A DNA stretch of 64,000 nucleotides from Sophora flavescens (Eukaryota > Streptophyta > Magnoliopsida > Fabales > Fabaceae). Of the stretch, positions 57,720 to 64,000 are shown piece by piece. The notes below the pieces were generated by a model. It did not search any database. It saw only the letters and a list, made by a program, of their open reading frames with translations, and was not told the origin of the DNA. Within the stretch, counting starts at the first letter, position 1. Each line of letters starts with the position of its first letter. The position numbers and the translations under genes are program-made. Location: NCBI GenBank assembly GCA_030762895.1, contig CM061062.1, positions 291,010,985 to 291,074,984 of the forward strand, in the 5' to 3' direction.

Positions 57720-57760
57720 GGTGGAGGCTAATAGGGTTTAGGGTTTTATAGTAGACAGAC
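57720..57760 (-). promoter_or_regulatory. TATA box with telo-box repeats upstream of the NOP56-like exon, LTR copy 1
   Basis: TATAAAA (complement of 57744-57750) runs straight into AAACCCTAAACCCT (57733-57746). Telo-box motifs near the start site are typical of plant ribosomal and nucleolar protein genes. About 115 bp separates TATA from the ATG. It may serve as the LTR promoter. Confidence 0.65.
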
Positions 57761-57988
57761 AATACTAATAACCTCATGCACTCATGCTTCCCTACTTTTA
57801 CGTGTTTTTTTGTTTTTTAATATTTGTTTTAATTTAATATTCCTTTTATAATTATTTACCAATTCTAATAAGTTTTATACTAACATATCCCGTACACTAA
57901 ACCTCTTAATCATATTGTATTTTTACTATATCATTATTATTATTATTATTATTCAAATTAAATTAAATTAGAATTTTATGATGTTACA

Positions 57989-58088
57989 TTTTCTCCCCTC
58001 CTTAAAGAATTTCGTCCCCGAAATTCGTCTCATACACACGCGCCTATTGTAGCATATGTCGTATTCAAAACTAAAAGGTTACCATACC
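57989..58088 (-). other. Polypurine tract and 3' noncoding region, chromovirus copy 1
   Basis: Minus strand AAGGAGGGGAGAAAA directly abuts the LTR start. Confidence 0.8.
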
Positions 58089-61000
58089 TTAGATAATAAA
58101 ATCTGGGTATTGACGCACGATGTCCTCCTCCTTCTCCCAAGTGGCTTCCTCGGGAGTCAATCCGTCCCATAACACTTTCACCAATGGAATTGCCTTGTTC
58201 CTTAGAGTCTTAGTGCTCTTGTCCAAGATTTGACTAGGCTTTGGCTTATAGATCAAATTACCCTTCAATTGTACAGACTCAGGAGCTATCACATGAGGTT
58301 CGTCAGGCACATATTTTGAGTTGCGACACATGGAAAACATCATGAAGGTTTGCCAACTGTGACGGAAAGCCAATTGATAACAAACAAGCCCGACTCTTTT
58401 AAGGATTTGGAAAGGTCCCATGAAACGAGGATTTAGCTTGCGGACTTTCATCGACCTCCCTACCCCCGTCTTAGGAGTGACTCTCAAAAATACATGCTCA
58501 CTTTCCTGGAATCCTAGAGGCTTCCTCCTTTTGTCGGCGTAGCTCTTTTGTCTACTTTGCGCCGTGCGCATCCTCTCCCTAATCATTTTGATCCTCTCAC
58601 ACCAACATAAAGGGGACCTACACTTCCTCCCATATAGGGCCTCATAGGGTGCCATGCCTATACTTAGCGTGATAACTATTGTCATACACAAACTCAATGA
58701 GAGGTAGGAATCTATCCTAACTCCCTCCTTCATCCAGGACACACGCCCTAAGCATGTCCTCAGGGTCTGAATGGTCTGCTCTGACTGACCATCCGTTTGG
58801 GGATGATAGGTCGTGCTAAGGTTCAACTTAGTCCCAAAGGCTTGCTGAAAAGCTCTCCAAAATCTAGAGGTAAACCTCGGGTCCCTATCCGACACTATAG
58901 ATGCGGGTATCCCATGAAGCTTGACTATTTCCTTGATATAGAGGTATGCCAACTTGTCTAAGCTATAGGTTGCCTTAATTGGCAAGAAGTGGGCAGACTT
59001 GGTCAACCTATCCACTATCACCCAAATGGCGTCTAAGCCCAAACGTGTCTTAGGTAACCCCATCACAAAGTCCATAGAAATTCTCTCCCACATCCATTCT
59101 GGAATCTCCAAGGACTGCAACAACCCCAAAGGCTTCTGATGTTCTATCTTAACCTTTTGGCACACAAAACACCTAGTTACAAAGCTAGCCACATCCTTTT
59201 TCATTCCTGGCCACCAATACATCCTCTTAAGGTCTTGGTACATCTTAGTTATTCCAGGATGTATGGTAAACTTTCGCTTATGAGCTTCCTCTAATATCTT
59301 CTCTCTAAGGCTCCCCTCCTTAGGAACAACGGTCCTATTCTTAAAATTCACTAGCCCATCAATAGACAACTCATAACCCTCTTGTCCCAACCGAGACTGC
59401 AACTCTTGGCCTAAAAGTTGTTCCCGCCTAACCTCATCTCTAAGGTCACTATTAATTTCCAACCTATTCATCTTCAAACTTAAGGCACTTAAGGACACAT
59501 CCAACACCTCCAGATTCATGTCCCTAAACTCTTCCATGAGGTTCAACTCTAGCACCATCAAGCTTGACACGTGTAGGGACTTCCTACTCAAGGCATCTGC
59601 CACCACATTGGCTTTTCCCGGATGGTACTTCAACTCGAAATCATAGTCCTTAAGGAATTTCATCCACCTCCTTTGCCTCATATTCGATTCTTTCTGGTCA
59701 AACAAATACTTAAGGCTCTTATGATCACTAAAAAAAACTTCAAACTTGCCCTGTAAGGGTAATGCCTCCAAATCTTAAGGGCAAAAACCACGGCTGCTAG
59801 CTCTAAGTCATGGGTAGGGTAATTCCCTTCATGTGGCCTAAGCTGCCTAGAGGCATATGCTACCACCTTACCCTCCTGCATTAAGACACATCCCAAGACA
59901 TTCTTAGATGCGTCGTAGTAAACCACAAAACTCACTAAGGGGTCTGGTATAGTTAAGACTGGTGATGACACCAACCTCCTCTTAAGTTCTTGGAACCCGT
60001 CCTCACACTCCTGGTCCCACACAAAAGGTTTCCCTTTCCTAGTTAACTGGGTCAAAGGTAAGGCTAATCTAAGGAGCCCCTCTATGAACTTCCCATAGTA
60101 ACCGGCTAAGCCTAAGAAACCTCTCACTTCGGTTACTGTCTTAGGTTGTCCCCATCCCAACACCGCATCAACTCTAGAGGGATCAACCGCTAATACATCC
60201 TCTGAGATTGTGTGTCCTAAAAACTTTACCTCGTCCTGCCAAAACTCACACTTCTCTGGTTTGGCATAAAGACGCTCGTCCCTCAAGACCTGCAACACCA
60301 ACCTTAAGTGTTCTCCATGTCCTTCTGGCGTCCTAGAGTATATTAAAATATCATCTATGAACACCACCACAAACCTGTCCAAAAAGGTCCTAAAGATCCG
60401 ATTCATGCAGTCCATGGAAATGGCTGGGGTGTTGGTCACACCAAAGGGCATCACTACATACTCATAGTGCCCATACCTTGTCCTGAAGGCTGTCTTAGGA
60501 ATGTCCTCGCTTCTAACTCTAACTTAATGGTATCCCAATCTTAGATCTATTTTGGAAAACACTGACGCTCCCCTTAACTGATCTAAGAGGTCATTTATCC
60601 TAGGCAAGGGATATTTGTTCTTGATGGTTACCTTATTCAGTTACCTATAATCAACACACAACCTCGTACTCCCATCCTTTTTCTTCACTAAAAGCACTGG
60701 TGCTCCCCAAGGTGACACACTAGGCCTAATGAACCCCCCCTTTGTAGTATATCCTCCATCTGTTTCTTGAGCTCGCTCAACTCTAGAGGTGTTATCTTGT
60801 AAGGCGCTACAGATATTAGTCTACTCTTTGACACTAGATCTATGCTAAACTCAACTTCCCTATTCGGAGGCAAACTAGAGACATCCTTAGGGAAAACATC
60901 CTGGAATTCACACACCACAGGTATAGCCGTCACATCACTGTCAGCCTCTATCTTAGCAGAGAATAAGAGTACACATCCTTGAGCTCCCTCAACTAAGCAC

Positions 61001-61194
61001 TTATGACAAGCAACAACAGAAACAATAGAACTGGGTACGGGGAAAATCATTAGACATTGGATGTGAAGAGATAAGGATATTTTTGTCAGAATGCTTATGG
61101 CAATGAGTCTAGATGCCAATAAGTCAACACCAAGAATAACATACAATACATAGATAACAATAAGTTTGATGTCATAAGGAGTGTCTTGATGCAC
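58089..61194 (-). pseudogene. pol: Chromovirus pol (protease remnant, RT, RNase H, integrase, chromodomain)
   Basis: Tekay/Del-like order. Protease tail and RT start at 61194-60688 (VCEFQDVFPKDVSSLPPNRE); decayed RT at 60687-60455; RT/RNase H at 60454-59678 with MPFGVTNTPA, VVFIDDILIYSR and YYDASKNVLGCVL; frameshift; then 59771-58089 with VADALSRK, HHCC integrase zinc finger, SMDFVMGLP, SDRDPRF, DGQSEQTIQTL (D, D, E), GRKCRSPLCW and RFMGPFQIL. The C-terminus (PLVKVLWDGLTPEEATWEKE, then YPDF) is the chromodomain that directs chromovirus integration. The protease active-site motif is lost and the stretch before GMAPYEALYG is scrambled by small frameshifts. Confidence 0.9.
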
Positions 61195-61394
61195 AAGGAA
61201 ACAATTTAAACAACCAATGGAAGAACAAGAATATCCCTATAGGAGTAGAAACCTATGAACCAAAGGACAAATGAAAGATTGGCATCTCCAAATTTTCACA
61301 CATGAAGGATGTATCAAGGGATGCGTTGATCCTGAATCAGACAATATAATAATTTTTTTTATAACGAGTAGAAGAAATTCAGCCTCCTTCGGAT
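61195..61394 (-). other. Degenerate gag/protease deletion zone
   Basis: Only 200 bp lies between the gag N-terminus and the protease tail. Most of gag and its zinc knuckle is deleted. No motif seen. Confidence 0.6.
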
Positions 61395-61604
61395 CTAAGC
61401 TACCTCAGAATGATGACGGATTGTTTTTCTTGAATTCGAAAATCCCCACGTGTTAAGGGTCCTAGGTTGACACCACTTCATTAGTGACTGGCCTCCATTC
61501 CCCTTCAGTTGACGGCGTGTCTCCGTCTGCCCTTTCATAGCTTTGGCCATACAATCCAAAGCTGCTGCAAGTGCAACATTCGTCCCTCGCCTATTAGTCG
61601 CCAT
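61395..61604 (-). pseudogene. gag: Chromovirus gag N-terminal remnant
   Basis: ATG at 61604 about 10 bp after the primer site: MATNRRGTNVALAAALDCMA then KAMKGQTE, like the short basic start of Del/Tekay gag. About 60 codons are left before the reading frame becomes meaningless. Confidence 0.6.
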
Positions 61605-61611
61605 AAATCTG

Positions 61612-61630
61612 CTCACTACCAATGATACCA
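61612..61630 (-). other. Chromovirus primer-binding site, initiator-tRNA-Met-like
   Basis: Minus strand TGGTATCATTGGTAGTGAG, four bases from the LTR. The first eight bases match the usual tRNA-iMet site and the rest has diverged. Confidence 0.7.
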
Positions 61631-61634
61631 TAAA

Positions 61635-63737
61635 TGTAACGCCCTTCGTTACAATAGTAACCCGAAATAGATTCACATAAAAAATATGTCTAAATAAAAT
61701 TTTCATAAATACAATTGTCTGAAAATACCTTAATGATTATCAAATTAAAATGATGGTAATAACTCCTTATGTAAATGAAATGAATTGCCTCAAAACCCGG
61801 GCATCCACTAAATGGCCCAACGTAAAAAATAAAATACTAACAAAGCTAGATAATAAATGAGGAAAATTGCTAAGTCTTCAGTCCTCTCCAGTTCCAGTGA
61901 TGTCGACCTTGTGCTCTGAAAACAACACTTTTAATGAGATATAATCCCAGTGAAATAAAAATAATCGTTTGATAAAAAGGTTCGCAAATAGTGTTGTTTT
62001 CAACCGGCGCGGTAACCAGAAAAAATTCATGGTACCCGCTAATTTTTTAAAATATTGAATATAATAAACCTCCAAAATAATGATATATATAAATAAAATT
62101 AATGTCAAGCATTTAAAGCACAAACTCATAAACTCAGCAACGGTCACATCTCATTGCATTTAATCACATTCACCATGCAAACTCTACACAATTCAACTCC
62201 ACTAACATGACTCGGTGATTCCCAGCTTCACTTAACTTGACTCTTTGGTTCCCAGAACCGGTGTGAATCCCAGATCCACTAAGGTCTATTAGCTCATATC
62301 CATGAAATGGCATCCCACTGCCTTCCCCATCCCAGATGGAGGTATCTAATATTTCATCCCAGATGTGAATATTTTAATAAATTGATATCCATCCCGGATG
62401 GTGATATCTCTCATCCTATTCCCGGAATAGAATGTACAACCGTCACCCCTTCCCGGAAGGTGATGACCAACTCATATGCACTATACCATATGTCATCCCA
62501 GATGACTACCAAATGTCATCCCAGATGACTACCAAATATTTTCTCAAACTCCATGCATCAATTGCTTAGACACTATAACAGGATTTAAAATACAAAACAC
62601 AACCATAACATATAAGTCCTTAATATAATTTATGCTTGTTATAGTAAATGTATTCACTGACAGGGGCGTGGCATATATGTGTCAATAGAAATAATCTAAT
62701 ATCAAACAGAAATAATGTTATGCCACTGCAATAAGGTTACGCATGGTACAAAATTTGGGCATTTATTTAGCTATTTATTTTCTTTATTACTATTATTTTA
62801 TTGCATCAAACATTAATAGCATAACCAGAAAATTACACTCACTAAATCAATTCACCAAGTCACTTGAAAATATTTCAAAATTCCAAATAAGAATCATGCA
62901 CTCTAAAATCTTAACTTTTGTAATTGAACAAATCTATATGACAAAGCTTCAAATCAATTGTACCATGAAAGTGTGAGAAAAAGTATTTTTACTCACCTCT
63001 CGAAGACCTCCAATGTGCTCTAAAAATCACGTATGATAAGGATTTGTGCTTCACTAAAAATTCTTCTTCCGTTTGGTGGCATTCTTGGATCTATGTTGTT
63101 ACAATTACAATGACAAAGAAAGGAAGTAACCGACAAAAACGTTAACCTCCTGTGGCGCTCCTCCTTTTTCTTTTGGTTACTAACCTTCAGGTACGGCGTT
63201 GCACTGTTTACAGGCATCGTTAGCAGAGGTAAATGGGGTGAAAGAGCGGAGCTTTAAAACCTTACCGAACCTGTTCAAATCAGAAACACAGTTCCCAAGG
63301 GCGATTTCGTCAATGCCATGAGCCTCTAACAGGGCATAGCCAGTAGCAGATTCGTGAAGCAGGAACAGAGCCATTCAACACTCAAAACAAATTAAGAGAG
63401 TAATTGAAATTTGGAAGCAAACAAATAGTGTGGTGTCTCGTTTGGTCAGTCAGAAGACCATTTGGTGGAGGCTAATAGGGTTTAGGGTTTTATAGTAGAC
63501 AGACAATACGAATAACCTCATGCACTCATGCTTCCCAGCTTTTACGTGTTTTTTTGTTTTTTAATATTTGTTTTAATTTAATATTCCTTTTATAATTATT
63601 TACCAATTCTAATAAGTTTTATACTAACATATCCCGTACACTAAACCTCTTAATCATATTGTATTTTTATTATATCATTATTATTATTAATATTATTATT
63701 TTTCAAATTAATTAAATTAGAATTTTAGGATGTTACA
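61635..63737 (-). repeat. Chromovirus LTR, shared by two tandem units
   Basis: 2,103 bp, TGTAACG to GTTACA. It is 5' LTR for the unit on its left (primer site at 61612-61630) and 3' LTR for the unit on its right (polypurine tract from 63738). Confidence 0.9.
63185..63374 (-). pseudogene. Captured NOP56-like first exon inside the LTR, copy 2
   Basis: Same 190-bp exon as copy 1, still open, with substitutions such as EAHGIDEIA and FGKVLKL, some closer to typical NOP56. The donor-like end is GAAG/GTTAGT. TATA and telo-box are conserved at about 63476-63494. Both LTRs carrying it at the same position shows that the fragment belongs to the LTR and not to flanking DNA. Confidence 0.78.
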
Positions 63738-64000
63738 TTTTCTCCCCTCCTTAAAGAATTTCGTCCCCGAAATTCATGTCATACACACGCGCCTATTGTA
63801 GCATATGTCGTATTCAAAACTAAAAGGTTACCATACCTTAGATAATAAAATCTGGGTATTGACGCACGATGTCCTCCTCCGTCTCCCAAGTGGCTTCCTC
63901 GGGAGTCAATCCGTCCCATAACACTTTCACCAATGGAATTGCCTTGTTCCTTAGAGTCTTAGGCTCTTGTCCAAGATTTGACTAGGCTTTGGCTTATAGA
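63738..64000 (-). pseudogene. pol: Second chromovirus unit, polypurine tract and pol C-terminus (runs off window)
   Basis: Repeats 57989 onward: polypurine tract, short 3' noncoding region, then the chromodomain coding end from about 63845. One base is missing near 63963 relative to the first unit, which shifts the frame. Confidence 0.85.

Larger units (their letters stand above)
55860..57988 (-). repeat. Tekay/Del-like chromovirus 3' LTR (first copy)
   Basis: 2,129 bp with inverted ends TGTAAC/GTTACA, matching 61635-63737. On its right lies the polypurine tract of a minus-strand element. It contains a (TA)n tract near 56309-56350 absent at that length from the other LTR, repeats of ATCCCAGATG/ATCCCGGATG, and the NOP56-like segment. 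Confidence 0.92.

Overview
This is a eudicot-like nuclear plant sequence from a repeat-rich, probably heterochromatic region. It is AT-rich, has no bacterial gene organisation, and nearly everything after position 6,680 is LTR retrotransposon. The only host-type protein gene is a small secreted S-protein homologue (SPH family) at 1886-2325, and it carries a frameshift. I cannot name the species.

Layout. 1-947: decayed 3' end of a Ty1/copia element. 948-6681: AT-rich DNA with the SPH gene, two fold-backs, a retroposon with a 15-bp target duplication, a tandem duplication, two tRNA-derived SINEs and a gag scrap. 6682-55859: a nested stack of Athila-type Ty3/gypsy elements, all primed by tRNA-Asp. 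Element A (+ strand) has its 5' LTR and gag at 6682-9916 and its pol at 52112-55859. Element B (- strand, 9917-52111, target duplication AGGAG) sits inside A. Element C (- strand, 14341-46291, target duplication GAAGA) sits inside B's pol. Non-autonomous element D (14631-19192) sits in C's 3' LTR. A tandem array of non-autonomous element E (23211-40057; five LTRs, four internal regions) sits in C's env-position ORF. 55860-64000: a Tekay/Del-like chromovirus (- strand) inserted at the end of A's integrase, arranged LTR-internal-LTR-internal and running off the window.

How the parts work together. A and B carry gag, protease, RT, RNase H and integrase, each with a few nonsense or frameshift lesions. 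C keeps gag, protease and an env-position ORF but has lost most of pol. D and E encode only lineage-specific proteins of unknown function, yet keep PBS, polypurine tract and LTRs, so they would need enzymes from A/B-like elements.

Most notable observations. (1) Every Athila LTR here has an array of short CG-rich palindromes ending just upstream of a TATA box, and the motif family differs between elements. (2) The same palindromes recur inside C upstream of a second TATA box, an ATG-free leader, a consensus intron and the env-position ORF, which looks like a separate internal transcription unit. (3) The chromovirus LTR contains a piece resembling the TATA/telo-box promoter, 5' UTR and first exon of a NOP56-like nucleolar protein gene, in the element's sense orientation. 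(4) E forms a clean head-to-tail array. (5) D and E both have one clean end and one end where target sequence is duplicated before an illegitimate join.
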